Virus record (IMG/VR): IMGVR_UViG_3300042561_001110
Coordinates: 1-42,083 of that record
Origin: a virus
Length of the DNA: 42,083 nucleotides
Reading direction: 5' to 3' (one strand)
The notes below the pieces were generated by a model. It ran no database searches. It saw nothing but the letters and a program-made list of their open reading frames with translations, and was not told the origin of the DNA. Positions within the stretch are counted from its first letter, which is position 1. Each line of letters starts with the position of its first letter. The position numbers and the translations under genes are program-made. Below are positions 32,028 through 40,366 of this stretch, piece after piece.

Positions 32028-35000
32028 GGACAGGGAATATTCCCAAGAAGAAGTAGATGCCCTGGCAGCCGCCGAGCTGCCGGTGCAGGAGCCTCTTCCC
32101 CCGAACGCCTCTACGGCAATGGCCGCAAGCGGAGCGCCTGGACAAACAGGCTCACCCGAGTTGATCGCCGGGGAGGGGGCATCTCTTGGCCGTGGACCCG
32201 CCATGGGACCCGTTGCCCAGCTTGAAGATCGTGAATACACGGCCGAAGAAATCGACCTACTTGAGCAAGCCAACCAACCCAAAGGATACACTCAAGACGA
32301 GGTGGACAAAATGGTCGTCGCCGCCCTTGAAGACCCAAACTACATCCCGACTCGCGACGAGTATTTCGACCAAAAGGCCACGAAGGAGCGCCTCAAGGCC
32401 CAAGGAAAAATCCCTGGCAATGGCGAACTCGCAGCCAAGGCCGTCGGCGGGTTGTTTGTCAGCGCCTTCGATGCCTTCAACTCGACTCTCTTTTCGCCCG
32501 TAGAGACTCTCGCCAAATCTCCCGCCACACTCCAGACCGGCATCGGACGCGCTGCCCTCGGTGCCATGCAGCTTGGAGGCTGGGCCAAGCAGGCTCTGGA
32601 AGGCCAGCCTAAATATCTCAACGAGGCCACGGGAGAGTTTTTGTTTGCCGATGCACAAGACCCAATGACCCTTGCCGGGTTCCAAGAGCGATACCCAAAC
32701 CAACCGATCCGCCCCACCAACGAGGAGGATTTGAAGAACTACGAATTCAAAAACCACCTCCAAGAAAAAGGCATCGACGCCGAGTATCAGGCCCTCGGGC
32801 AAAAGACCGCGCCGACCGAGCTGCTCACCCGCGTGCTCACCGGCCGCAACCAGCAAGAGACGCCCATCGAATCGCAGGCGCAGATTGTGGAGATCGCCAC
32901 CGACCCTACTGGCGCTTTCATCCCCTTCAGCGCCGGCGTAAAAGCCATTGGCCTCTCCCGAGGCATGAAGATTGTTAGTTCCAAGACCGCCAGCGGCATT
33001 GAAAAACTCGCAGGCGGCCTCGTCAAAGGCAACGACGCCCTCGCTGAACGCTTCGCCAGAGTCGTCACCGAAAAGACCGGCGTGAGCCCGCAAAACATCT
33101 CTGCCGCTGCAAACGCCATGACCTTTGGCCGGAATGTCGGCATCGGCGGCGGTATCGCCATGGGTGCCACAGCCCTCGGAGCCCCGCCAGAAGTCAGCGC
33201 CACCATTGCCGGGTTCTATCCAGTCTACAAAGCAGGCATGGGCGTGCTCCGCAAGATCGAGACCGCAGCCGGAACCAGCAAGATCATCCTCCGCGAATCC
33301 GCCGACGCCACCAATGGCCTGGACCAAGCCGCCAGAGCCGCCGTGTTGGCGAATCCCGCCGTGCCTTCCATTTTCAAAGAAGTCCTCGAGCGCCCCAGCC
33401 AGTTCGTGAGCATCGAGTCCACACCAGCCCGCCTCGCCGCGAATCAAGCCCTCTCGCCGCAGATGCGTGCCTTCATGGGCAAGCTATCCAATCCCGCCAT
33501 CGTCCAAGCGGTGCGTGGATCCAGCGCCCTCGCCACAGGTGCCGCAAAAGGTGCCGCAGCCAATGTTCCCTTCGCCCTCCTCGCCGCCAATGCCGGTCAG
33601 GATGAAGACGCCGCCGCCATGCTCGCCATGGGCGGCACCTTCGGCGCCCTCGGCGGAGGAGTGGACCGCTTCACCGGCCTCCAGCAACGCCGCCAGCAAG
33701 CCGCTCTCAGCGATGTGTCCCGCATGCTCGTCGATATCGAACTCAACGGTGGAGATGTCGGAAAAATGATGTCTACACAGACGCCCGACAACCTCGTCAG
33801 GCTCGCCGCCATGCAGGGCACCTTCCGCAACGGCCTCGACTTCGTTCCCCTCAGCGCCGAGGACTACGACGCCAATGTCGCCGCCCAAGGCGGAGCAGGA
33901 ACCGCCGGCATGTTTGTGCAGGCCCCGCTCGGCGAACGCGCCAAGGTATTCATCAACCTCGATGCCCGCCGTGGAGGAGTCGAGCCCCACGAATTCGGCC
34001 ACGCCCTCCTCGCCAGCGGCGCCCTCGACGGCCAGCAGAAATACGCCGCCCGCGCTTGGGTGGATAAAACCTACGGCCCCGAAGGCGTCCAAGCCCGTGC
34101 CCGCGAATACGCCAGCAATATCATTCGAGGCAAAAACGCCAGCGCCTTCCCCGACGGCAACTTCGAGATCAGCCCCGGCACACTCGCCGCCGAGATGGAC
34201 AACCTCAGCCAAGGCGGACTGGCCCGAGGTGACATGGACGGCCTCGACTGGGCCCGCGACGAGATTTTTGCCGAGACCTTCGCCAAGGCCAGCAACACCA
34301 TGGATTTCGCCGCCATCCGCCGTGGCGCCCCAGCCGGAGGCAACATGCTCACCTTCGCCGAGAGCGTCCTCGGTGCCCAAGCCCGCGCCCTGAGCGCCAG
34401 CGGTGTGCGCATCGACCCGCAGACCGGCCAAGCCCTCGACACCCCCGGCAGCCTCTTCAAAGAGAACCCCATCCTCGCCACCGACAAGGCCCTCCTCAAC
34501 CAGCTCGGCACCTACATCAACAACTACCGGCAGTGGGCCAACGACCCCTCCCACGAAAAGCCCCGCCCAAGCCGCATCGCCCCCAGCGGCCGCGCCAGCG
34601 ACATCGCCAACAATCCCCAGGTCACATTCTACGACCGAGGCGACGGCGTGAAGGCCACCACCTTCGCCACGCAAGACCCCGCCACCGGCCAAGCCATCCT
34701 CCGCGACCAGCGCGACCTCAACAAAGAACACGCCAAGGTCAAAGAGCAGATCCGAAACATCGTCGGCTCCAAACTCATCGATCCCACAAACCCCGTCCTC
34801 GGCCCCAAGAAGCCAAAGGATGGCGACGGCCCCGTCAGAACTATCGGAACCGTCCTCCCGCCCAGCTTTGATTTTCTCAACGGCTTCATGCCGCACATCC
34901 GAGCCTTCGCACGCCAGTTCGAGGCCCTCGGAGCCGCTGGCGAGAGCATGCAGGTCCGCTACCACGCCATCGGCAGCGGAGACACTGGAGCGTTCAAGGT

Positions 35001-37638
35001 TAAAAAGCTCGGCAACCTCGAAGCCATCACCCGCGAAGTCATCCCCTGGGGATGGGAACTCACCAAAGCAGGCAACCTCAACGCCACCGTGCTCGACCTC
35101 TCGCAATTCCGCAACCGCGCCATGCGAGGCATCGCCGAGCGCAACCCCGCCCTCGCCCCCTTCGACTACGACATGGGCAAGATCGAAGCCGACCTCAAGA
35201 CCTACATGGAGAACCACCGGCAAGAACTCCCCGGCAACACCAAGATCGGCGACGAGAAGCGAGACGCCATCAATGCCATCCTCGGCATCGCCACCACCAA
35301 AAACCGAGAGCGCAACGCCCTCTCCGGCAGCTTCGGCCCCGGCAGCGCCATCAAACAATTCCGCCTCGACCGCGTAGACGCCGCCGTAGGCACCGGCCGC
35401 ACCGGCTTCCACTTCGACTACGACCGCGCCAACCGCAACTTCATGCCCGACAAGCCAGCCCCCATGCCGGACTTGTCAAGAGACCTGCCAGGCCAAGCCA
35501 TGCCGGATGCGGCAGGACCTAAAGGCAAAGATGTTTTTGCACGGTCACTGGAGGATATCAAATTAAGCATCCCAGCAAATGAGCGCTGGATCGGCACCAA
35601 GCTGCCAGGTCAACCCGTGAGAGCCGCCGACGGGCGAAGATTTCTTGAGCACGATCTCAATACAAAAACAGGGCCGATGAATGTGACTCAGGCAGCCCTT
35701 GAAAAGGCATGGGCCGACGCTATCGCAGTCACTGGCCCAGCCGCATCCAGAGCCCTTGCAGAGCTGCAAGAAAAAGGCTTCACAATGAAGCCGCCGCCAG
35801 AGGCCCACTGGAAAGCCGCAGAGAACCTGCCAAACAAAGACCGCCTCTGGTATGAAATCTCCGCCGAAGCCATGACGGAATCATTCCCCGACTTTTCGCG
35901 AGATGAATTGGGCAAAACCATGGATGTCGTAGCGGCAACATCCCCGCTTGCAGATCCAAATTACAACGGGCGCCTCGCCATCGCTATCCTGGCAGAGGAT
36001 TTCCAAAAAACACCCAGCGTCACACCGGCCGTCGTTCAGACTTCGGTCAAAGACGCCTTGATGGGCGAATTTGGAAAAGCCGAACAACGCAAAGTTGGCA
36101 GCTTCGGTGGCACATTCCGGTTCCTTGAAGGAATGAGCGACGACCCACCGCTCACCACCAATGATCGCCAGGTCGCCGCATCGATGGGCATCCCAGATTC
36201 TGCCTTCGGCACCTACCCAGTGCTCTATGAGCTGCAAAGCAGGTTCGTCAATAATCTCCGCGACCACATCAACGCCAACGGCGGCATGAACTCCCAGTTT
36301 GGTCCATTCCAATCTCACCAACTGCAAGCCCTCTCCTGGGTGCAGCAACGCGCCGAGCAGCGGCTCCAACGCCGCACCAACATCACCGAGGAGGAAGCAT
36401 TCAATGGCGACGCTTACGCCAGCGCATTCAAGTTGGCAGCAGACGACCTGCGTGAGGCCGGCATCAATGTGCCACAGGATCCCACCACTGGCCTGCCGAG
36501 ATTTACTGCCAGCGTGCTTTCGGATCCTCGAGTGCAGCAAACCCTCACACCTCCAGGCACCGAATTCCTCAAGAGCACAATCCAGACAATGGAGATGAAC
36601 ACCAAGCTCCGCAAGGACGGTAAGAAATTTGCCGACGCCCTTGAGGAATCAAAAAAGCTGGCCATCCCTGGGAACATCAAGCTCGCAGAGCAAGTGCTAC
36701 AGCGTGCTGCAAAATCTCTCACACTGCGCACAGCAGACAAGGCGGACAAAAGCATTAAGCTCCCATCCCCACTCAGCAAACTCGCCAGCGTCTTCGGAGC
36801 ACCCAACGCCGACATCACGCGAATCGAATTCGGCCGAGGCACATTCCAAGGCGATGTCTCGCCCAATGTCCGCATCCCCATGGATGCCATCCCAGAAAAA
36901 TATCGGCCGGCATTCATGTCCGTGCTTGGAAAACATTTTTACCAAGCCGCACAAGCCGCGAGCCGATTCAAAAGTGTGGACCCCGCACAAGCGCAATCCC
37001 ATTCCATCTGGATGCACGGCAAAGCCAGCATGGACGGGCTGGAAGACCTTGCACAGGCTCTCACAAACATAGGACACGAAGCCAACATCTCCCAACGGCC
37101 AAATGGGGTCCTCATCGATGTGCATCCCAAATTCACAGACCAAGGCCCCGTGGCGATTAATAAAGATGACTTGGACTTTGTTGCCGAGAATATTTTAGGC
37201 AAAGGAAATTCCTCTGTCATACCACGCGAATACCAATCAATTTACCTTGAAAAACAGGAATACGACTCGACTATATTAAAAGCAACAAAGGAGCTACTCA
37301 ATGAACACGCCGAACAACTCTCAAAAGCCGCGTCTATCAGTCTTAGAGATGCAAAAAATTCTCTCAGGGGAGACAAAACACTCGCACAAAGCTCGGGTCC
37401 TCTCAATCGAAGAGCAGAAAAGATTAGGAATTCCTACAGACAGCGTATCGATCAGCTTCAATCCTCTGAAAAGGAACTAAAGTCACTTTTCAAAGACTTT
37501 GAAGCGGACACCCGCCAGGCCACAGGCGAAATGCAAAAACGCATTGACGCATTCAAAGCCAAAGCGGCAAGGCAGGCCAAATCCAAAGGCCCGCAGGCAA
37601 ACGCCCCATCGGCAGAAGACCTAGCGAAGTTCAAGTAA
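31990..37638 (+). CDS. 1882-residue internal virion polyvalent protein with metallopeptidase motif
   Basis: The start at 31990 (MANTIPL...) was chosen because the in-frame start 54 codons upstream lies deep inside the previous gene. The N-terminus has three EDREYxxEExD/YTQDEVD repeats near residues 15, 75 and 95. At residues 667-671 lies HEFGH, a zinc metallopeptidase HExxH motif, followed by EIFAETF at 758-764 as a possible third-ligand helix. The 1250-1500 region has a conserved-looking block (KDRLWYEISAEAM; then QLQALSWVQQRAEQRL) typical of large polyvalent phage proteins, where it resembles DUF7178-like domains. The end is a Lys/Ala-rich coiled coil. Giant internal proteins of podoviruses are ejected with the DNA to bridge the envelope. 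It is the last late gene, followed by a terminator. Confidence 0.78.
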   Translation: MANTIPLNSTALEDREYSQEEVDALAAAELPVQEPLPPNASTAMAASGAPGQTGSPELIAGEGASLGRGPAMGPVAQLEDREYTAEEIDLLEQANQPKGYTQDEVDKMVVAALEDPNYIPTRDEYFDQKATKERLKAQGKIPGNGELAAKAVGGLFVSAFDAFNSTLFSPVETLAKSPATLQTGIGRAALGAMQLGGWAKQALEGQPKYLNEATGEFLFADAQDPMTLAGFQERYPNQPIRPTNEEDLKNYEFKNHLQEKGIDAEYQALGQKTAPTELLTRVLTGRNQQETPIESQAQIVEIATDPTGAFIPFSAGVKAIGLSRGMKIVSSKTASGIEKLAGGLVKGNDALAERFARVVTEKTGVSPQNISAAANAMTFGRNVGIGGGIAMGATALGAPPEVSATIAGFYPVYKAGMGVLRKIETAAGTSKIILRESADATNGLDQAARAAVLANPAVPSIFKEVLERPSQFVSIESTPARLAANQALSPQMRAFMGKLSNPAIVQAVRGSSALATGAAKGAAANVPFALLAANAGQDEDAAAMLAMGGTFGALGGGVDRFTGLQQRRQQAALSDVSRMLVDIELNGGDVGKMMSTQTPDNLVRLAAMQGTFRNGLDFVPLSAEDYDANVAAQGGAGTAGMFVQAPLGERAKVFINLDARRGGVEPHEFGHALLASGALDGQQKYAARAWVDKTYGPEGVQARAREYASNIIRGKNASAFPDGNFEISPGTLAAEMDNLSQGGLARGDMDGLDWARDEIFAETFAKASNTMDFAAIRRGAPAGGNMLTFAESVLGAQARALSASGVRIDPQTGQALDTPGSLFKENPILATDKALLNQLGTYINNYRQWANDPSHEKPRPSRIAPSGRASDIANNPQVTFYDRGDGVKATTFATQDPATGQAILRDQRDLNKEHAKVKEQIRNIVGSKLIDPTNPVLGPKKPKDGDGPVRTIGTVLPPSFDFLNGFMPHIRAFARQFEALGAAGESMQVRYHAIGSGDTGAFKVKKLGNLEAITREVIPWGWELTKAGNLNATVLDLSQFRNRAMRGIAERNPALAPFDYDMGKIEADLKTYMENHRQELPGNTKIGDEKRDAINAILGIATTKNRERNALSGSFGPGSAIKQFRLDRVDAAVGTGRTGFHFDYDRANRNFMPDKPAPMPDLSRDLPGQAMPDAAGPKGKDVFARSLEDIKLSIPANERWIGTKLPGQPVRAADGRRFLEHDLNTKTGPMNVTQAALEKAWADAIAVTGPAASRALAELQEKGFTMKPPPEAHWKAAENLPNKDRLWYEISAEAMTESFPDFSRDELGKTMDVVAATSPLADPNYNGRLAIAILAEDFQKTPSVTPAVVQTSVKDALMGEFGKAEQRKVGSFGGTFRFLEGMSDDPPLTTNDRQVAASMGIPDSAFGTYPVLYELQSRFVNNLRDHINANGGMNSQFGPFQSHQLQALSWVQQRAEQRLQRRTNITEEEAFNGDAYASAFKLAADDLREAGINVPQDPTTGLPRFTASVLSDPRVQQTLTPPGTEFLKSTIQTMEMNTKLRKDGKKFADALEESKKLAIPGNIKLAEQVLQRAAKSLTLRTADKADKSIKLPSPLSKLASVFGAPNADITRIEFGRGTFQGDVSPNVRIPMDAIPEKYRPAFMSVLGKHFYQAAQAASRFKSVDPAQAQSHSIWMHGKASMDGLEDLAQALTNIGHEANISQRPNGVLIDVHPKFTDQGPVAINKDDLDFVAENILGKGNSSVIPREYQSIYLEKQEYDSTILKATKELLNEHAEQLSKAASISLRDAKNSLRGDKTLAQSSGPLNRRAEKIRNSYRQRIDQLQSSEKELKSLFKDFEADTRQATGEMQKRIDAFKAKAARQAKSKGPQANAPSAEDLAKFK

Positions 37639-37648
37639 CCCAACCCAA

Positions 37649-37679
37649 CGCCCCGAGCCAAAAGCCGGGGCGTTTTTTT
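37649..37679 (+). terminator. Intrinsic terminator ending the late operon
   Basis: CGCCCCG at 37649-37655 pairs with CGGGGCG at 37666-37672 across a ten-base loop, followed by a seven-T run (37673-37679). It lies 11 bases after the stop of the giant internal protein and separates the late operon from attP and the integrase. Confidence 0.9.
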
Positions 37680-37726
37680 ACAACCCCCAAAACCTCTCTG
37701 CCTCCGCCTGCTGGACGGTTCGCAAT

Positions 37727-37932
37727 ATTGTCAATTTTCCAATAAATCGGAAACCATTGACACTTTCAGTAGGTAAAAAGGTAGGTTCGAATCCCACCTC
37801 CTCCGCTCTTTTGAGTGTCAATGCAAGAGTGTGCAAAATGCCCGCAAAGGTAGACTGGGCGGGGGTTGGCGGCGATTGAAGGCGATTGCAAAAAATTGGA
37901 AGAATTTGCAAAAGTGTCAATGCATGTCAATG
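37727..37932. repeat. Integrase arm-type sites around attP
   Basis: Copies of AGTGTCAATG or close variants lie at 37727-37736 (ATTGTCAATT), 37755-37764 (reverse strand, exact), 37814-37823 (exact), 37913-37922 (exact) and 37923-37932 (CATGTCAATG). The last two are in direct 10-bp tandem, just before the integrase ATG at 37943. They bracket the tRNA-like core and look like arm-type integrase or excisionase sites; those next to the start codon may also autoregulate the integrase. Confidence 0.7.
37784..37806 (+). other. attP core matching a tRNA 3' end
   Basis: GGTTCGAATCCCACCTCCTCCGC reads as a T-loop and 3' acceptor strand. TTCGAAT is the T-loop, CCCAC the 3' T-stem strand, CTCCTCC the acceptor strand and G the discriminator base, which is the identity of tRNA-Ser. 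There is no 5' tRNA half, and one T-stem pair is mismatched just outside the core. The site lies 137 bases upstream of the integrase start. The prophage is expected to integrate into and restore a host tRNA-Ser gene. Confidence 0.8.
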
Positions 37933-37942
37933 ATGTGTCAGT

Positions 37943-38953
37943 ATGAATTTACAGGCTCTGATTCCACGGTTTGACCGAAAGTTGGCGCGGTGGGTGATCG
38001 ACATCCCGAAGGCGCTGAATGGCGGAAAGCGTCGGCGGATGTTTTTCAAGGACGCGGCGGATGCTAACAAGGCTCACGCGGAGCTTGTTTTTTCGCTGGC
38101 TCATACGGGCGAGATTCCGTCGAAGGCGGAGGATGGCGAGACGGTGGCTCATTTTGTGGCGGCGTTCCTTGCCAAAAAATCTGTGGAGGTGGAGCCGGTC
38201 ACGCTGCGCCAACTTAAGTGGGGCCTGCTTAAATTTTCGGATGCGCATGGCAAGAAGCGGCCGGAGGACTTGGATTCGGTGGCGATGCGCAGGTGGGTGG
38301 ACAAGCTGCCGCTCACGACTCGCGGGAGGTTCAATGTTTTTGCAGTGTGCCGAGATTTTTTCTCGTCAACTGCCATGCGGGAGAGGGTGAGCCATAATCC
38401 GTTTTCTGACGCACCGCCGAAGAAGGATAAGGGGTCGCGCTTGCCTATCCTCACGGTGACGCAGATGAGGGCTCTGCTGGAGCATGAGTGGCCGGAATGG
38501 TTCCGTGCTTGGTTGGTTGCGGGAGCATTTGCGGGCCTTCGGACGCGGGAGATTTTTTCGATTCCGGCATCGGCGATTGACTTTGAATATGACGAGATCG
38601 TGATTCGCCATGAGGATGCCAAGCAGGGCGAGGCGGCGAGGCCGCGCTCTGCGACGATCTACGAGGCGTTGCGGCGGCACATGCCTCGCCGAGCTGCGGA
38701 CAAGCCGCTGGTGGATGGGTGGAGCAAGAAACGCTGGAAGCCTGTGATCCGCGAAGCCTGCGAAGTAATCGGCGTGGATCCGCTGGAATGGCCGGCGAAC
38801 TGCCTGCGGCATTCTTTTGCGAGCTACCACCTGGCGCACTTCAAGGACACGGTGACGACGGCGTTTCTCATGGGCACATCGCCGCGCCTCTTATACGAGA
38901 CTTATGCCAATCAAGTATCGAGGCGCGACGCGGCGAAATGGTGGGACCTGTAG
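37943..38953 (+). CDS. int: Tyrosine recombinase (phage integrase)
   Basis: A 336-residue integrase. The N-terminal part (residues 1-60) includes RKLARWVIDIPKAL and the SAM-like core-binding domain spans about 70-160. Catalytic residues are Arg200 (AGLRTREIF), Arg289 in the box CLRHSFASYHLA, and the Tyr321 nucleophile in LLYETYANQV. The His of the HxxR motif is replaced (NCLR) and the usual GH[ST] before the tyrosine is shortened to MGTSP. This LRHSFASYHLA style and the DAAKWW ending are familiar from Verrucomicrobiota/Planctomycetota integrases. It recombines the adjacent attP with a host tRNA gene. It converges on the lipoprotein gene with a one-base gap. Confidence 0.88.
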   Translation: MNLQALIPRFDRKLARWVIDIPKALNGGKRRRMFFKDAADANKAHAELVFSLAHTGEIPSKAEDGETVAHFVAAFLAKKSVEVEPVTLRQLKWGLLKFSDAHGKKRPEDLDSVAMRRWVDKLPLTTRGRFNVFAVCRDFFSSTAMRERVSHNPFSDAPPKKDKGSRLPILTVTQMRALLEHEWPEWFRAWLVAGAFAGLRTREIFSIPASAIDFEYDEIVIRHEDAKQGEAARPRSATIYEALRRHMPRRAADKPLVDGWSKKRWKPVIREACEVIGVDPLEWPANCLRHSFASYHLAHFKDTVTTAFLMGTSPRLLYETYANQVSRRDAAKWWDL

Positions 38954-38954
38954 C

Positions 38955-39350
38955 TTACCGCTGCGTGAGGGCGAGTGGCTTGGGATTTGGGTAGAGGTGG
39001 GCGTGCGGGTGGATGAAGGCGACTTTTTTTGGGGGGATGGCGGTGGTAAAGAAATGTTGTTCCTGGGCGGTGCCGTCCCAGAAGCGGGCTCGGATGATTT
39101 GGACGGGATTGCCGTTGAGGGGCCAGCCTCCTTGGTAGCAGCGCTTGAGCTCAAGGGTGCAGGGGGTAATGCCTACCACATCGCCGTTGAGGTCGACCAT
39201 GGCGCCGTAGGGGAGGGTGTGGATTTCGACGGTGCGGTCGCTGAACTTGGCTTCCCAGGCTTTTTTGCTGGCCTCAAGGTCGATGGTGCTTTTAGTGGCG
39301 CAGCCGCTCAGGAGCAGGGCGAGGGCGCACAGAATAAATAGAGTTTTCAT
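38955..39350 (-). CDS. Lipoprotein with PEGA-like fold, co-transcribed with the repressor
   Basis: A 131-residue lipoprotein. The signal peptide MKTLFILCALALLLSGC ends with lipobox LSGC (Cys17). The mature part contains VEIHTLPYGAMVDLNGDVVG and ITPCTLELKR, a pattern like PEGA domains (surface beta modules). The ATG at 39350 follows the RHH repressor stop by seven bases, so both are on one leftward transcript likely active in the prophage. Such lipoproteins often change the host surface or block superinfecting phages. An upstream in-frame start at 39425 lies inside the repressor gene and is less likely. Confidence 0.75.
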   Translation of the reverse strand: MKTLFILCALALLLSGCATKSTIDLEASKKAWEAKFSDRTVEIHTLPYGAMVDLNGDVVGITPCTLELKRCYQGGWPLNGNPVQIIRARFWDGTAQEQHFFTTAIPPKKVAFIHPHAHLYPNPKPLALTQR

Positions 39351-39357
39351 GGCGAGG

Positions 39358-39690
39358 TCAGGTCGATGACTTGCGCCGTCCAGCCTTCTGGTAGCGGGCC
39401 GTCGTAGCTGTTGATAATCCACCATCTAAGGTCTCTGTGGAGGGCCGGATCAAGTTGTTCTGGGGCGTATGGGGGTCTTCATTGAGCCGGTAGCGGGGCA
39501 TGTCGGGCATGGCTTGGCCGAGTTCTTCGCGTTTTTTCATTTCCTCAATCGCATCAGCAATGATGGCGCTTACAGAGGTTTTCATGCGGCGATCTTTAGC
39601 GTTGAGGCTGGCTTCTTTTTCTTTGACCCAAGACGCGAGGTCTGGCGGCAGCGTGATGGTGATTCGAGAGAATTTTTCTTTGGCGCTCAT
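39358..39690 (-). CDS. Ribbon-helix-helix repressor (candidate lysogeny regulator)
   Basis: A 110-residue protein. Residues 8-55 form a ribbon-helix-helix: FSRITITLPPDLASWVKEKE, then VSAIIADAIEEMKKR. The ribbon (RITITL) reads DNA as a dimer. The C-terminal 50 residues are a Pro/Arg-rich tail. It is transcribed leftward with the lipoprotein gene. Its start codon abuts an ATCATATC half-site, and the same half-site recurs before the facing RHH gene. No Shine-Dalgarno sequence is visible. It probably acts as the prophage repressor, like Arc/Mnt of P22. Which RHH protein keeps lysogeny is inferred from direction. Confidence 0.75.
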   Translation of the reverse strand: MSAKEKFSRITITLPPDLASWVKEKEASLNAKDRRMKTSVSAIIADAIEEMKKREELGQAMPDMPRYRLNEDPHTPQNNLIRPSTETLDGGLSTATTARYQKAGRRKSST

Positions 39691-39716
39691 ATCATATCAG
39701 TAACACCGGATATGAA
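39691..39716. promoter_or_regulatory. Operator half-sites before the leftward repressor
   Basis: ATCATATC (39691-39698) and GATATGAA (39709-39716) are inverted copies, one exact and one 7/8, of the half-site in the palindromes at 39841-39867. The ten bases CTGATATGAT occur exactly here (reverse strand, 39691-39700) and at 39839-39848. They abut the repressor ATG, so binding would shut off repressor transcription or translation. Confidence 0.65.
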
Positions 39717-39840
39717 AAAAGCAAACGACCAGTAAAATTTTTTTTCGCCCGCAGACTTAGTGTTTATGGGCGTGTCAAGTGTTTTTTTGATGTGGGGTGA
39801 TCTACTTATTGACCCGTTTTCGGAATTTTTCTTGCACGCT

Positions 39841-39867
39841 GATATGATCGATCATATCGATATGATC
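39841..39867. promoter_or_regulatory. Overlapping palindromic operators before the rightward RHH gene
   Basis: Two perfect 18-bp palindromes overlap: GATATGATCGATCATATC (39841-39858) and GATCATATCGATATGATC (39850-39867). They supply three GATATGAT half-sites in alternating orientation. They end one base before the ATG at 39869. TATGAT at 39843-39848 could be the -10 of the early promoter, but no good -35 is visible. The site is likely bound by one or both RHH proteins and controls the early rightward operon. Confidence 0.75.
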
Positions 39868-39868
39868 C

Positions 39869-40042
39869 ATGCACACTGCATACGAGAGAACGAGCGTAAG
39901 TCTTCCTTCAAACCTCATGGAGTATCTGAAGGAAAAAAGTGAAGTGCTTGGCACACCTGTCAGCAGACTGATTGCGGGAGCCCTTCGGGAAAAGATGGCC
40001 AGCGAGGCCAAAAGCAAAACCAAGGGGAGGGCGTCGAAATGA
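39869..40042 (+). CDS. Ribbon-helix-helix regulator (Arc/CopG-like), early operon
   Basis: A 57-residue protein, about the size of Arc. It has RTSVSLPSNLMEYLKEKSEV followed by TPVSRLIAGALREKM and a basic tail: a complete ribbon-helix-helix. The ATG at 39869 is needed to keep the ribbon strand; a later ATG at 39917 would remove it. The gene is immediately downstream of the overlapping palindromes and begins the early operon. It probably counteracts the leftward RHH repressor, as a Cro-like antirepressor or autoregulator. The next gene overlaps by four bases. Confidence 0.75.
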   Translation: MHTAYERTSVSLPSNLMEYLKEKSEVLGTPVSRLIAGALREKMASEAKSKTKGRASK

Positions 40043-40212
40043 AGCCGGGATATTTGAGACCCGAGGAAGCGGCCCAATACCTCTCAGTCTCACTCAGCAC
40101 TATCTACAACAAGAAGCGGGCCGGGCTTCTCAAATTCTACAAATTTGGCGGCTCAACCTTGCTCAAGGTGAGCGAACTCGACGCGGCTGTTGAGAAGGGG
40201 GTCCAGGAATGA
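40039..40212 (+). CDS. Excisionase/HTH_17-like DNA-binding protein
   Basis: A 57-residue protein with the HTH_17 pattern: YLRPEEAAQYLSVSLSTIYN, then KRAGLLKFYKFGG as wing, then a closing helix (KVSELDAAVEKG). This fold is used by excisionases and AlpA-like regulators. It lies in the early operon just after the RHH gene. It may direct excision with the integrase or act as an early regulator. It overlaps both neighbours by four bases. Confidence 0.78.
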   Translation: MKPGYLRPEEAAQYLSVSLSTIYNKKRAGLLKFYKFGGSTLLKVSELDAAVEKGVQE

Positions 40213-40361
40213 AGGCGCCGCGACTCTACCTCTGTGAGGGCTATGACCCTTTGTTTGGGCCGGTGCGGCACATGATCAAGGCATGCGGGTTTAGCGATGC
40301 TCGGACGAAATTTTACCACCTGCATGGCATTCAAGCCCTGCATGTCTCGCTGGAGAGATAA
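40209..40361 (+). CDS. Small early protein, 50 residues
   Basis: MKAPRLYLCEGYDPLFGPVR is followed by a region with four His residues (KFYHLHGIQALHV). Two Cys and the His cluster could bind zinc. The frame is coupled to the upstream gene by ATGA. No family is recognised. The gene is supported by position in a tightly packed operon. Confidence 0.5.
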   Translation: MKAPRLYLCEGYDPLFGPVRHMIKACGFSDARTKFYHLHGIQALHVSLER

Positions 40362-40366
40362 TTTTT

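Noticed and set aside
33484-35412. 642-residue open frame on the minus strand opposite the giant internal protein
   Set aside because: Same reason: Gly/Glu/Val-rich antisense shadow of the coding strand, without motifs or ribosome-binding site.
37741-37810. Possible tRNA gene at the T-arm-like sequence
   Set aside because: Only the 3' T-arm and acceptor strand are present; there is no D-arm or anticodon arm upstream and one T-stem pair is mismatched, so this is an attachment core rather than a tRNA gene.
39358-40042. Toxin-antitoxin system based on the RHH proteins
   Set aside because: Neither RHH gene is followed by a recognisable toxin (no RelE, PIN or MazF features); the arrangement with integrase and shared operators fits a lysogeny switch better.
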